DNA of 64,000 nt from contig OY783205.1 of assembly GCA_963678705.1 (NCBI GenBank), positions 12,214,001 through 12,278,000 on the forward strand. Reading direction: 5' to 3'. A model generated the notes under the pieces. That model did not search any database, had not been told where the DNA came from, and worked only from the letters and a program-made list of their open reading frames with translations. This document shows positions 12,580 through 24,455 of this stretch, one piece after another; position 1 is the first letter of the stretch, and each line of letters starts with the position of its first letter. A program made the translations under genes and the position numbers. This stretch comes from Panorpa germanica. Its lineage: Eukaryota; Arthropoda; Insecta; Mecoptera; Panorpidae.

Positions 12580-13211
12580 CTTACCATAACAATGCCCACA
12601 GCAGCTTGTAATTAGTTTATTAAGGATGTTAAGTCGTATAATTAATTATGTCTGAGTAAGGATAAAATATTATGAATGCGTTTGTAGATAAGGGTAAATG
12701 AATAATGAACGAATATTTTTACTAGAAAAATTTGGGTAAAGAAAACTGTATCGATAGATGGGGGAATAAAGTGGATATGTACAAATCACTTTTGAATCAT
12801 AGATGACGCTAATATTTGATTCACGGCATCTTGTGGTACGAGCTGAATTGCGATCATCAGTCGTTTTCGATATAGAACGTTGCATGGAAATGAAGTGATT
12901 TTCATGTATTTCTTGAAAATCGTTGGTCGTACGATAAAAAGTCATAGATGATAATATATGTATTTTTATTAGATCTACAACTTTCGTTTAAAACATATTT
13001 GCATAAAATTATTATTTCGCAAAATAAATGAATTTTTTTTTAAATTTCTGGAATTTTTTAATTTCCGGGCTGTTGGGGCACCCTTTCCCATTATCCGATT
13101 GATCTGAAATTTTACAAATATTATTTTTTCATGCAATGGAACCAAACTGAGGGGTGCCGCAATAAAAAATCTCAAAAAAAATTTCACCAAGAGTAAATAT
13201 GGGCCACTCTA

Positions 13212-13292
<81 letters not shown>

Positions 13293-13345
13293 ATATATAC
13301 ATAGTATTATATATATATATATATATTATATATACATAGTAGGAC
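13212..13345. repeat. TA microsatellite
   Basis: A nearly pure TA run of about 80 bp, then shorter TA blocks broken by ATACATAGTA. It abuts the right end of the long-TIR element. Confidence 0.95.
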
Positions 13346-13639
13346 GTAGGCATCAGATATACGCCAACGTTAAATGAATTAAATTACAAAAACCAAATTA
13401 TTTAAAGATATAGATTTGAGAAAACTGTGATTTTTCTAAATTTATTTGTTTTTTCTTTTTTGAAGTTTTTAAGTCTATATGGTTTAGGGAAAACGGAAGA
13501 GGAAGACAAATACCTAAATACACTAACCAACAAAGTGTAATAAAAAAAATTGAATTACACTAAACAACAAAAATACATTTTGTAAACATTTGTGAATAAA
13601 AGAAAGATATTCTATTATAGTATATGGCTTTTAGTGTAG

Positions 13640-15055
13640 TGAAAAATCCTATATTATAATGTTCCAAGTGTTTATTTATATTCTTATATGTTTATATGTT
13701 TCTATGTTTATATGTTTGGTTCGAATTTTGTATGGCATCTCGAAAACGGCTCCAGGGAAGTTTTTGAAAATTTCCTATTTCGTAGAGAAAAAAATTCTAA
13801 GACTTTTGGCGTCCCCGGATTTTTCCCTGAATTTCCTGGAAACCCGTAATTTTGGAAAAACTGGAAAAAAAGTGAACCCTTTTTTGCTGTATTACTTTTA
13901 ATTCGTAAAAGATAGAAAGTTGAAATTTTGCATGTGTATTAAGGTATTCAATGCTGACATTTCTCAAAAATTAAAAATTCAAAAATTAAAAAAGGGGGGG
14001 TTCACGAAATTCGGGGGCCCGGTAGGGAACTTTTGAGAAAGTTCATATTCTGGATTCTAGAATAATTAAGTATATTATTAATAAAAAAAATTTCAAAATT
14101 TCAAAATTTTGTTTGGGGGCACGGGGGGCTGTATTTGCCGAGAGTAAAAATTGTGCTAGAAAGTTGAAATTTTGTATATAGGCTAACCTTGGTAACTTAT
14201 TTACGAATCGAAAAAAAAAATCCCAAATTTTGAAAAAAAGTTGGTCAAATAACGCATAAATTGAAAATATTTTTTATTTTGATAAAAAAGAAATATTTTT
14301 TTAGTCAATTTATATGTGTCAATGTGTTGTGCGCGAGTTTATTTATTATTTCAATTTAAAAATAGAATTAAATATTAATTGTAATTACGAATTATTTTAT
14401 TGGATTCAAATCATACACGCCAAAAAGACGTCGCGTTGCGACGGGGGTAAACTCTGAACTTTAAAAGAGACTTTAAATACTTTAAAGAGAAAAAAATTCT
14501 AAGACTTTTAGCGTCCCCGGATTTTTCCCTGAATTTCCTGGAAACCCGTAATTTTGGAAAAACTGGAAAAAAAGTGAGCCCTTTTTTGCTGTATTACTTT
14601 TAATTCGTAAAAGATAGAAAGTTGAAATTTTGCATGTGTATTAAGGTATTCAATGCTGGCATATCTCAAAAATTAGAAATTCAAAAATTGAAAAGTGGGG
14701 GGTTGAAGAAATTCGGGGGCCCGGTAGGGAACGTTGGAGAAAGTTCATATTCTGGGTTCTAGAATAATTATGTATATTATTAATAAAAGAAAATTCAAAA
14801 TTTCAAAATTTTATTTGCGGGCACGGGGGCAGGTTTTGCCGAAAGTAAAAATTGTGCAAAAAACTTGAAATTTTGTATATAGGCTAACCTTGGTAACTTA
14901 TTTACGAATCGAAAATTATTTATATTTGTATGTAAAATTTATATAGAACAAGTTAAATATTTGAATTTTAAAATGGAAATTAAATTTGACATGAAACTAA
15001 AGCCATACACAAAAGACAGACGTCGCTTGCGACGGGGGTGAAAGCTAGTGTAAAT
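13640..15055 (+). mobile_element. Dispersed repeat with an internal tandem duplication (702-bp period)
   Basis: A block starting GAGAAAAAAATTCTAAGACT at 13785 recurs at 14487 (period 702) and continues with near-identical sequence (TTTTGCTGTATTAC, TTGCATGTGTATTAAGG). Both copies end near GACGTCGC..TGCGACGGGGG; the second ends GTGAAAGCTAGT. An inverted copy lies at 23,290-23,825 and a short end fragment at 37,030-37,085. No coding capacity is evident; it is probably non-autonomous. Confidence 0.75.
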
Positions 15056-15689
15056 TATAAATGTAGTCGAATTCAAAAGCGATTATTGTTCATAAATTAT
15101 TACAAAATGCTTACAACTGATATAAGCTCTCTTTAGACAGTTTGTGGATCAAGTTTGGACTGTGGAAAATATGCTTATGAATACATTAGCGACAGAACAA
15201 GACTTGCAAGAACAGTTTGCCAAAAGACTCTGTGAACTTTAAGTTAAAGTGCTATGTAATGAACTATTTTAATTTTTAACTGTTTTTCTTAAATCATTCA
15301 TTACGAACCGTTTAGTTACCGAACCACCATATTCCAAGATTTTATCTATACGAATTGTAAACATTCTAGATAAGTAATTCTAACAAGGAAGCATTTTAAA
15401 AGGTCACCCAAGTACGACGCTAGGTTATGATAAAAATATCCATGTAGGATGTTATAAATCTGTAAGTCGTTTCCATATGATACAGAGACTTTACATGTAT
15501 GTGACGCTTATTTCGATTAAGTTAATTCTATGTTATCATTACTAATTTTCGTTTATGAATATAATGTAGACAAACTATCTTTGGATATAGCTCTTTCCTT
15601 ACAAAAGTCTTCCCATCTCTGGTATATTCGTATTTCATTTTAAAATAACGACTTAGCAGATTTTTCTGCTCGTCACAAGTTAGCGAAAG

Positions 15690-15725
15690 TATAAATACTA
15701 GAGAGCCAGCAACTGTTCAACAGAC
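15690..15725 (+). promoter_or_regulatory. Core promoter of gene B: TATA box and initiator
   Basis: TATAAATA at 15690-15697 and ACAGAC at 15720-15725. The 30-nt start-to-start spacing equals that of genes A and C. The ATG follows 41 nt after the ACAGAC start. Confidence 0.8.
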
Positions 15726-15760
15726 AATTTCCAGCATTCGTTGGAGAGAGTCATTATATC

Positions 15761-16061
15761 ATGTTAAACCGAGAGATAAAATTAGCACTCTTTTTTATAG
15801 TGTTTTATTTATTAGTTGAAGCCTCTTTCGGACAAAATGAAACAACGAAGTATACTTTAAATAATTTGACAATCGAAATTTTAAGAAATACACGAACAGC
15901 AGCAGAATTTTGGAATTCAAACAATCTTAATGAAGTCAATACCGATGATAATAAGATATTCCTCTTCAGGACGAAAAGACACAGGAGAAGGCATAGAAGG
16001 AAAAAAACTAAGCAAAAAATAGAAGAGGAGGACTACCATGTAAAATACCATACGAAATTTG
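15761..16061 (+). CDS. Gene B exon 1: signal peptide, propeptide, furin-type site
   Basis: Residues 1-100 plus one base; donor G|GTAAGG after 16061 (phase 1). It ends DYHVKYHTKF, matching genes A and C. The basic run after RTKR contains HRRRHRRKK. Confidence 0.88.
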
Positions 16062-19000
16062 GTAAGGTTCTATTATATCGTTTGTGTATCGACGGTGCTG
16101 TTCCAATACCTTGTTAGCATGTGGTGGTATTTTTGTTTGTCATCAGTTCAGTGGTGTGGGTTACAGTCTAAAATTCAAATCACAATAATAACATAGAAAT
16201 TCTTTAATGACAAGGTCACGAGTTATCGGAACAACGCAATCAATACCTTTATTTATTTTCTATAGTTTTGTTGTTGTTGTTACTGTTTAATACCTTATCA
16301 GAACTTTAGGTCAAAAGTAATTTGGTTTATTGTAGCCAATAAAATTAATAAATAAATTTAGCATACTATCAGAGTATGAATAATTTAGCATAGTGGGGTA
16401 AAAATTTAACTGCGCTACATTTAATTGTATTCATATTTTTATGTTTGATTTCATCAATACTTGGCAAGTGTATCAGCGTTTGTAAAGCACATTATAAAGT
16501 ACAATTAAAAATCAGTTTAAAATAATAATTATTTTATTATTAATTAAGTAACAATTAATTAATTAAGAATATAACTTTTTTAAATGATTACGCATTAACT
16601 ATTCCGAAAGTCTAAAAATAGAAGTTAATTTTTATGAATTTCTTACAGCGAAGTAGTGGAAAAATCCAAGAAAGAATGTGCGTTATTTGGGATCCGTTCA
16701 ATCCCTCTTCTTCTCTTCTTTTCTTTTATCATCTACAATGTTTTCACATAAAAAATAATTTTCTCTTCAACTATATATTAATAATAAAAAGTCTTTAGGC
16801 CCATTACTGAACAGTATGACTTCCAAATTGCTTTTTAAATTTTTTTTCATTAAAATAATTAGGAATATTAGAATGATTAGGATATTAGAATTTTTATATG
16901 ATTTCACTAAACCCTATTGTATTCAGTGCTATTTTTAACATTCTCATAAAATGTATTATAGAAAAGAACACTGGTTTATTATCCATAAACTAAATATTAG
17001 TTAGGAAAATGTAGCGATTTCTTGAATTAACTTATAGTAAGCTAGCAACTGTGATACTTAAATAAAAAACAATTTCTATATGAGAAATGAAAAATGAACA
17101 TTGATAGTAGCTTGTGACAAGGTAACAAATGTTGATCTTGTAGAAAAATATATTTTCTGATTTACATTACCATATATATTCGATTTTAGTCTCTACTACC
17201 TATTTTTTTTAGAACATGTTGACAAAACCCATGTGTTGTTTTTAAATCCTAAATACACGTCTCAATTATAAGATTAGACAAAGAATTTTTGATAACATGT
17301 AAATAGTAATTATATTTCGATATGTGAAACGAAACTATTGATGAATAATGATACTCACAGATTCGGAAAATAAAGTCGCAAGAAAAACGATGGTTAGGTA
17401 TACAACCCATAGAACCATAGAAAACATTCATCTTGAAAAAACTATTTTTTAATGTCCAGAGGGTCAAACCTTTTTAAGAAATAATTTTCATTTAAAGTGT
17501 ATTCCATGCCAACCATTCCAATTTTTTCCAATTTCGTAATTGAGTTTTAAAGGAAATTCAGAATTACGCTAAAAATTTAAATTAAGAAAGACCCGAAGTA
17601 TAACCCAAATTAATGAGCAAATTAACAGTAATGTACAAAGATCATTAAAGATATAATTAATTGTTATAACATTTCTTTGCAAAGTAGTTTATCAAAAAAT
17701 ATTTAACGACTGAAAAATAACAGTAATGGATCGGCGTTAAATTATTGCAATGACTTGCTATACGGTGACTTTCAATGCGTTGAACTACCCGAACACAGGT
17801 AGACAATTAGATGCATTTTAATCCTAAAAATGATGTTGTAGAAGGTCAAAACTGTTAAAATAAACGGCTACGAAAGTTTCGAAATATACGAGTTTGTTCA
17901 ATTTAAATAATTCCTTTAATTAGGTAAATATTTCGGTAATAATTTTCAGTTTACCCGTAAGCTGAGTACTTGTCAGTATCGGTGAGCACAGACATAACCG
18001 AATGTCACTGACACTAACAAGTACAGATAGCACGTATAAAATGTATGAAACAATATAATTTATCACTGACTCTGAACAGTACGGCACTGATATATGCGTA
18101 CACACCTTTCAATTCATTTATATCTAGTGATCGTAGTTGAGTCCAAAACCACCAACAGAATGAAAAAGGTGTGGAGACAGTCATCCGAACTACTCGTATA
18201 AATAAAAATATAACAACATGTTTATTTACATATGTTGTGACAAAACAGTCATAATTATACCACTGACTTAGAATAATTCTTCTTTGTTAATCAGATGATA
18301 TTGAATAATTGAAATGTCACATATTGATCACATTATGTACCCACATTAGTATAACCCATGTAATGTAATGGAAAACTATTTATAAAATATGTTTTTGTAA
18401 TGATCAACAGGACTGATAAGTGTACAGGAATTAATTAATTCGATTACTACATATGTGTTCTACATTTTAAAACATTTATTCACATATTTTTAGTATTAGA
18501 AGTGTATAGTTTTAGTGTTAGTTATGTATAGTTGAATTACAAGAGGAAACTATTTTCCAGCAACAATTTATGACATCTGTAATATTATACTCTTATGTCT
18601 CGGCATCAGTCTCCTTTGACTGATAGCATAGATATATATTTGCAGATTTCGTCTTATTGCAATTATTGGATTCACTTAGTGTCTAGTATCGATTCAAATA
18701 CCACATATTATATTTTAGTAAGAAAAACATAAAAAGAGAAACCTTAAGATATTTAAAAACAGAAATAATCTTTTCAGGACTTTTTCAGAAAGATCGTTTT
18801 ATTAAATTTTTTTACTTAAAATTTCCTTTTCTTTTCAAACAATCGATATTTCTACAAAAAAAAATCAAGTCCGTTCCCTATGCTACTCGATAGGTATTAC
18901 ATTTGTTTGTAAGTAAATATTTAATTATTAGGACCTTCCTATACAAGCCTTCCAGCAAACGTGTTTCACGGGCCAGTTAATAAACAATTAATTTTTATTA

Positions 19001-21006
19001 AAATCGGATGAGGTGTAGTATGAAAATCTCAGGATGAGCTAATCCTGAAATTTATGCAACAACCGTCCTCAAAAAACCTATAGATTTTATAAACCTACAG
19101 ATTTCAAAAAAACGATGTCAAATGTCAAATCTTTAACATTAAAAATATAATGAAATAAAATATTAACCATAGAAACCGACTAAACAATAATTTATTTTTT
19201 ATATGAAATAATTTTTTTATATAAATAATATATATACAGGACAGGACCTTTAAATCCAGAGAAGTCGATATTTTTTGGAAGAGTTACCTAAAATAAAAAA
19301 TTAAATTTAAAATGGCGGCCATTCCTACAGGAAGAGAGATGGATCACCCCCTCCATGTTGATGTTTTTATCGATAAAATTACCAAATAAGTTGGTAGAAA
19401 GTACAATCAATTTTGTTCAGGTGTTCAGGTAGTTTTGTATTATAAACTACTGTGTAGCACGGCGGCTTTGTTTTTTATATCATTTCTTAAATTTTTCAAA
19501 ACAATTAAAAAATTTGGATGTGGTTTTTTATGTTTATTATTGACTTTAAATTAATAAAACGAACGTCACCGTTACGCCGGCAGAAATATATTTTACATTT
19601 TTTTCTTTAAACTCGATCGGATGATAGTTATGGCGCTGTGCTTCTATTAGAATGATTTTAAAACACTATAATAAAAAGTAAAGTTAAATATATTATATAA
19701 GAATATCAGTCGGTTCAAAAAAATTATAGAAACATTCTTTAATATTTTAAAATTCTTGAAATTATAGAATTATCAGAAAATGATATATGATCATGGCCGC
19801 CTGGTCAAGCTAGCGGGTAGGCATACGATTATTGTACATACTAACACATTCTAACAACTAACATACTAACAATCTTAAACATTTTGTTCATCAGAAAATA
19901 AGTGATGTCTTGTGGCACTGCGATCTTGGACTATAAAGAAACATTTAAAATATATATATATATTGTAAACATTTCATTTTATAATTCCCATTTTGATTAT
20001 ATTAGTTAAAGAAACTAAAATATAAAATTAATGAAAATGGTTAACACTGAACCACTACAACCGATCAATTCTATATTATAACCTATAGAAGATAAATATT
20101 GGAATTATAATAAATAATTGGCTAATATTTTTATTTTTATTTTCAGCGTTCCAAAATATTGACGAACAAGGACTTAAAGTTAAATATAATAAATCTGAAC
20201 ACGTGTACTACGGTGAACCAGGGGCAGATATACCACCACCAGAAAATATATCTCCACAACCACAAGAGAATGAGCTCCAACAACAAATAGTAGAACATGG
20301 TGGACATTGGGATTATCATGAATATCCGGAAATCCATGCATCGCACTCGGAAGAGAGTTGTGAAGATCATGAAGCAGAACATCACACATATACAAAGCCA
20401 CAAGAAACGGAGTTACAAGAAGAGTTACATCATTACCAACATGAAACATCACATCATCAATCACAAGAGATAACAGCCCATCATCCAGAAGAAATATCAA
20501 TTCATCACTCCGAAGAAATATTGCACCATCACCTAGAAGAAATATCTCCTCATCATCCAGAAGAAATATCGCCTCATCATCCAGAAGAAATATCACATCA
20601 TCATCCAGAAGAAATATCAGCTCATCATCCAGAGGAAATATCACCTCATCATCCAGAAGAAATATCAGCTCATCATCCAGAGGAAGTATCACCTCATCAT
20701 CCGGAAGAAATATTGCATCATCACTCAGAAGAAATATCACCTTATCAGATATATGAAGTCCCACCACATCATTCACAAGAAATGCCAGATCATCACTCAC
20801 ATGAAATGTCCCATCACTCATACGACATCACAGGGTCCCATCGTCAATATGAAGTACCAGCAATACGAATTCCCTTTTACCCGGAAAAGTCACCAACTCA
20901 TCGCAGACGGCATAGGCATCGCCACAAACATGGTAAAGACCATAATCATAACAAACGACCTGGGTCAATAATATACAAGTTTGAACGAGCTCATCAAACC
21001 GTGTAA
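15761..21006 (+). CDS. Gene B: secreted His-rich paralogue lacking the SVWC domain (2 exons, 386 aa)
   Basis: Joins 15761-16061 and 20147-21006 (387 codons with stop). The signal peptide (LALFFIVFYLLVEASFG) is followed directly by QNETT, an N-glycosylation motif. The furin-type site is RTKR (70-73), followed by a strongly basic run. The conserved module YHTKFAFQNIDEQGLKVKYN continues to HVYYGEPG. Exon 2 then carries His/Glu-rich sequence with about 12-15 copies of an 8-residue unit of the type HHPEEISP, and ends in HRHRHKHGKDHNHNKRPG...YKFE. That tail aligns with the exon 4 tail of gene C (HHVHGADHKHKKRD...YKFN). The eight-Cys domain is absent; only one Cys (ESCEDH) is visible in exon 2. I found no lost exon 3 or 4 downstream, so a deletion joining exon 2 to the tail is the simplest reading. 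Function unknown; the His density suggests metal binding, which is inference. Confidence 0.85.
16062..20146 (+). other. Gene B intron 1 (4.1 kb), no gene seen
   Basis: GT at 16062, AG at 20145-20146 (TTTCAG). AT-rich, with no recognisable coding sequence or transposon ends. Confidence 0.75.
20147..21006 (+). CDS. Gene B exon 2: conserved module, HHPEEI repeat, His-rich tail
   Basis: Begins AFQNIDEQGLKVKYNKSEHV (a 20-residue run) and reads through the repeat and tail to the stop at 21004-21006. Unlike exon 2 of genes A and C it has no phase-1 donor and is the terminal exon. Confidence 0.85.
20476..20752 (+). repeat. Coding tandem repeat, 24-bp unit (HHPEEISP)
   Basis: 24-bp units of the type CATCATCCAGAAGAAATATC, repeated with small changes that give HHPEEIS followed by P, A or H, and variants such as HHSEEIL. 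The antisense strand is open through the repeat and gives a spurious LDDE-rich frame. Confidence 0.92.
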
Positions 21007-21170
21007 CACCAATGTACCTGTAACATACTCTATCTCTTTCCTCAAATGAAAAAGACTATGAAACGGAGTTGCCGAAAAAACCTGAACTAAACTAAATTTC
21101 ACATTTAGCCACCTCACCTTTACCTTTAAAGAAGGATTATCGAAATATAAGAAAAAAAATTGTGTTTCAC

Positions 21171-21176
21171 AATAAA
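21171..21176 (+). terminator. Polyadenylation signal candidate of gene B
   Basis: AATAAA about 165 bp after the stop of gene B, in the sequence TTTCACAATAAAACAC. Its distance is typical for a 3' UTR. Confidence 0.5.
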
Positions 21177-21672
21177 ACACTACGTTATAAGTTTTTCTTA
21201 AGATTTGCTACATTAATAGTTTGGTTTATCACTATTATAATACAAATTAAAAAATTATCTTTTATCAGCTAATGAACTGTGATTCTAGGTTCCTGAAACT
21301 ACTACAACGTCTATTTTAAATTGCTTTCCTACATCAGCAATATAAACCAGGTTAGGCATTATTAATTAAAAACTAACTTGCGAGTCATCAAATAAGATCT
21401 TTAAATTAATTTAATTTTTATTATTTTAATTTCTTTAATTTAAGTGAACATATTTATAAGTAAATAACAGCCTCTGGATATTTAAAAAAAAATTAAAAAC
21501 ACTCAATACCTAAAATGCATACCAAACAGTCAATATACAATGTACAAATCTGCTTATTTACAAAGCCATTTAACCTGAAATAAGCTTCATCAGAAAAAAT
21601 GATTTATGATATTTGTAATGACGATCAGATTCATTATTTTTTTATGCTTATATTATATTTTATGTTATGCTT

Positions 21673-21815
21673 GGTACAGATGGGTGCGACATAAACATGC
21701 GACATCCAACATTTATATATTTTCATTCATAAGTAGACATTATTTAGACATGAGTGTACTAAATATGTTGTACTTTTAATGTACAGACTAGTGCGACATA
21801 AACATGCGACACTAA
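21673..21815 (+). repeat. Direct repeat pair (GTGCGACATAAACATGCGAC)
   Basis: The 20-bp word occurs at 21684 and again at 21791 (107-bp offset), with GTACAGA just upstream in each. Its role is unknown; it may be a remnant of a local duplication. Confidence 0.7.
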
Positions 21816-22001
21816 TAAAACATTTACTTTTGCTATTATTAAAAATTGTAGATAGTGTTTTTATGAAACAAAAATGTTTCAAAACGAAGTCGGTTTTTAT
21901 CAAAGAGAATGTGAATATGGTCCCGAACAAAAAGGTCGAGTTCTCAGTGTTTACTATAATTTCAGTGTGGATAGTGTGGTTTTCTGGTTACCCTTGCTAA
22001 A

Positions 22002-22041
22002 CAATAGACCCTTGTCAACCGTTGTCAACAAAGGTCTATTG
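22002..22041. repeat. Inverted repeat / hairpin
   Basis: CAATAGACCCTTGT (22002-22015) and ACAAAGGTCTATTG (22028-22041) pair with one mismatch around a 12-nt loop. It is probably a transposon-derived palindrome. Confidence 0.6.
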
Positions 22042-22824
22042 CTAAAGAACTGAGTTTTATTACATTTGTTTTATAACCATATTTTTTTCTAAAGCAGGTT
22101 GAAGGAATTCGTCCGAAATATTAAAGCTTCCGACATATTAAGTCACATATCTCACTAGTGTGGACGTGTTGTACAACTTCTTACAACAAATGTTTGATGT
22201 CGAATGTTTAAGTCGCTCGTATATGTACGGTACATTAGATACACGTCTATATATATATTTCTATGAATACTATGAATATAAAATGTACTTAAAAATATCT
22301 AAACAATATACTTTAAAAATATATGGAACTTCCATCTACTATTGTACAAGCAATCATTATGAAAGGACTATGCACATTTGTAATAAGTTCTACTCATCTT
22401 ATGTACTACAAATAAAGTACACTACAATATACAGTACAGTATACCATACTTAAATAAAAAAATTAAAACATAGTACCTCACCAAATTATGTTTTGCACAA
22501 TAAAAATAGGATTGTACTGTTGTATATTTATTTTAATATTATCAAATCAATAATTAACTAGGATAAATTGTCTGTCTAATTTGGATATCCTAAATATATT
22601 AAATTAAATTTTTTTAAATTAACACATTAATAGATTGTTTCTTATGTAATTTAAATAAATTATTACATTTTTATATAAAATTTTTATTTTGTACTTTTAA
22701 TTGAAATAAAAAATTTGAATCAAGAAAGCTAATGCGACATCTTCAGGTCTCAAATAACATCAATGATAGCAAAGATTTTGAAAAGCCATGAGAGATATCA
22801 TAAGATATAAAAAGTTTCGAATGC

Positions 22825-23200
22825 GAACCCTAAAATTCTGATACGGTGTAGGCGCTGAAAGGCGGAAGGCGCAAAGCCATTCTTCGACATTCACACTCAC
22901 AAAAAAAATTCAAATATCAGAAATTGCATTTCGTTCTAGTTATAATAATTCAAATTCATCACGACACAAAAAAAGTTTCAAGCAGCAAATGGCTTTTGCC
23001 ATCCACCTCGCATGATGCACTGGAAAAACGGAAAGATATTCCACGAGATGGTATTTCACCAAGAAAAAATAGCTGTTAATTCTAAAAGATTCCTATTATC
23101 CTCTCTAGGCTGGTGTTCGTTTAAAGAGTTTCTAACAAAGTCAAGAATTTGAGATATATCGCCGCGGTTCAATTGTCTCATGACCTTTTCGTTTTCAATC
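22825..23200 (-). mobile_element. Second fragment of the long-TIR element
   Basis: Shares CTAAAATTCTGATACGGTG, CCACCTCGCATGATG and TCCTCTCTAGGCTG with 11,991-12,280, in the same order and orientation. The two copies differ by many substitutions and indels, so both are old. Confidence 0.8.
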
Positions 23201-23289
23201 CCGCATCGAAAATTATGAATAATGATTTTACGTCACATTTGGTGGTGGCTAAGCAATGTGTTCACCACGTCCTATCCACGACGTGAATG

Positions 23290-23825
23290 AAAAAAATAAG
23301 TGTTTTTTTTTCAATTAATAAATTAAGTACGTACCAAAGTTAGCTTATATACAAAATTTCAAGAACAATTTTACATTCGGCAAAAACCGCCACCGTGCCC
23401 CAAAGAAAATTTTTGAATTTCTGATTTTTTTTTTAATATGATATTCAATTATTACATAATCCAAAATTTGAGCTTTCTCCAAAGTTTCCTACCGGGCCCA
23501 ATAATTTTCTCGGCGCCGCTTTTTTAAAATATTGAATTTCTAAATTTTGAAATATGTTCGCATTCAATAGCGTAATACATATGCAAAATTTCACTTATCT
23601 TTTACGAATAAAAAGTTATACAACAAAAAAGAGCCCATTTTTTTCCAGTTTTTTCAAAATTACGGGTTTCAAGAAATTCAGGAAAAATCCAGGGACGCCA
23701 AAATTTTATAATTTTCAAAAACATAGACGGAGCCGTTTTCGAGCTACCATACAAAATTCAGTACCAAACATATAAGAATAGAAATATACACCTGGAACAT
23801 TATAATATAGCACATATTTATTATT
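23290..23825 (-). mobile_element. Inverted copy of the 13.6-15.1 kb dispersed repeat
   Basis: The - strand matches 13,650-14,215: GTTCCAxGTGT near one end, the CCGTAATTTTG and TTGCATATGTATTACG blocks, then GGGGCACGG. Gene B is therefore flanked by two copies of this family in opposite orientation. Confidence 0.8.
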
Positions 23826-24383
23826 AGAAGAGCAATATAACTATAAATATAAATATTACTAATAATTGACAGTAATTTGGTTAATTTAACCTTAATAAAT
23901 GAGGTTTATTGATATACTCGTGAGATGCCGACGAGTATATTATGAAAAAGGTCAAATTTCTAGCAGAACACTGAAGTGGAATAACATTTTACTTGTTTGA
24001 GTACTTCTTTATTTCATTTATTTAACGTCATTTATTTAACACCGACGACCTGTTACTATGTTGGTAGTTTCTGCGATGTCGATGGTCTCATACATGTGAA
24101 CTACACCGCAGCCTAACACGCTTACGAGTTTGTATGTACACATTCAATTTAAGTTAATAGCAAGTCATCGTTTTAATTTTTAGGTTTTCGGTCATCGATT
24201 GCACTCCAAAAATAGTAATACATCTAATGACAAATATAACCAATTTATTAAGTTTAGATATACGATAGTGTGATTGGGCTACGTTTGATAATGAATATGG
24301 GTTATACAAAAAAAAGTAAGTTTGTTTCCAATTCATATTGCACATATTACACAAGTACAATACAATAAACAAATACATCCTTG

Positions 24384-24419
24384 TATAAATAGCAGGGCAT
24401 AAACATTTGCCACACAGAC
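24384..24419 (+). promoter_or_regulatory. Core promoter of gene C: TATA box and initiator
   Basis: TATAAATA at 24384-24391 and ACAGAC at 24414-24419, again 30 nt apart, with the ATG 42 nt after the ACAGAC start. CACAGACxxCCTGTAG is shared with gene A. Confidence 0.82.
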
Positions 24420-24455
24420 TGCCTGTAGTTACAGCTGAGGATTGTGTCTATCGTA

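Larger units (their letters stand above)
10913..13217 (-). mobile_element. DNA transposon with long terminal inverted repeats (2.3 kb, degenerate)
   Basis: The ends are inverted copies: TATATTAGAGTGGC at 10913-10926 against GCCACTCTAATATA at 13204-13217. The similarity continues inward (GCGGCACC near 10959; GGTGCCGC near 13154) and reaches the AGTTGTAGATCTAATAAAAA blocks at about 11,130 and 12,970, so the inverted repeats are about 300 bp or longer. A further direct copy of the inner block lies near 11,335. Two - strand frames survive: 11690-11944 (NNHLWYLSPELVALAI) and 12208-12579 (LLNNCLECQYYNPELED). The first resembles a protein I know only as an uncharacterised element-borne protein of invertebrates. 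The superfamily is not identified. Confidence 0.7.

Noticed and set aside
20180-20821. 213-aa antisense frame rich in LDDEVIF
   Set aside because: It mirrors the HHPEEI repeat of gene B; no splice or family support.
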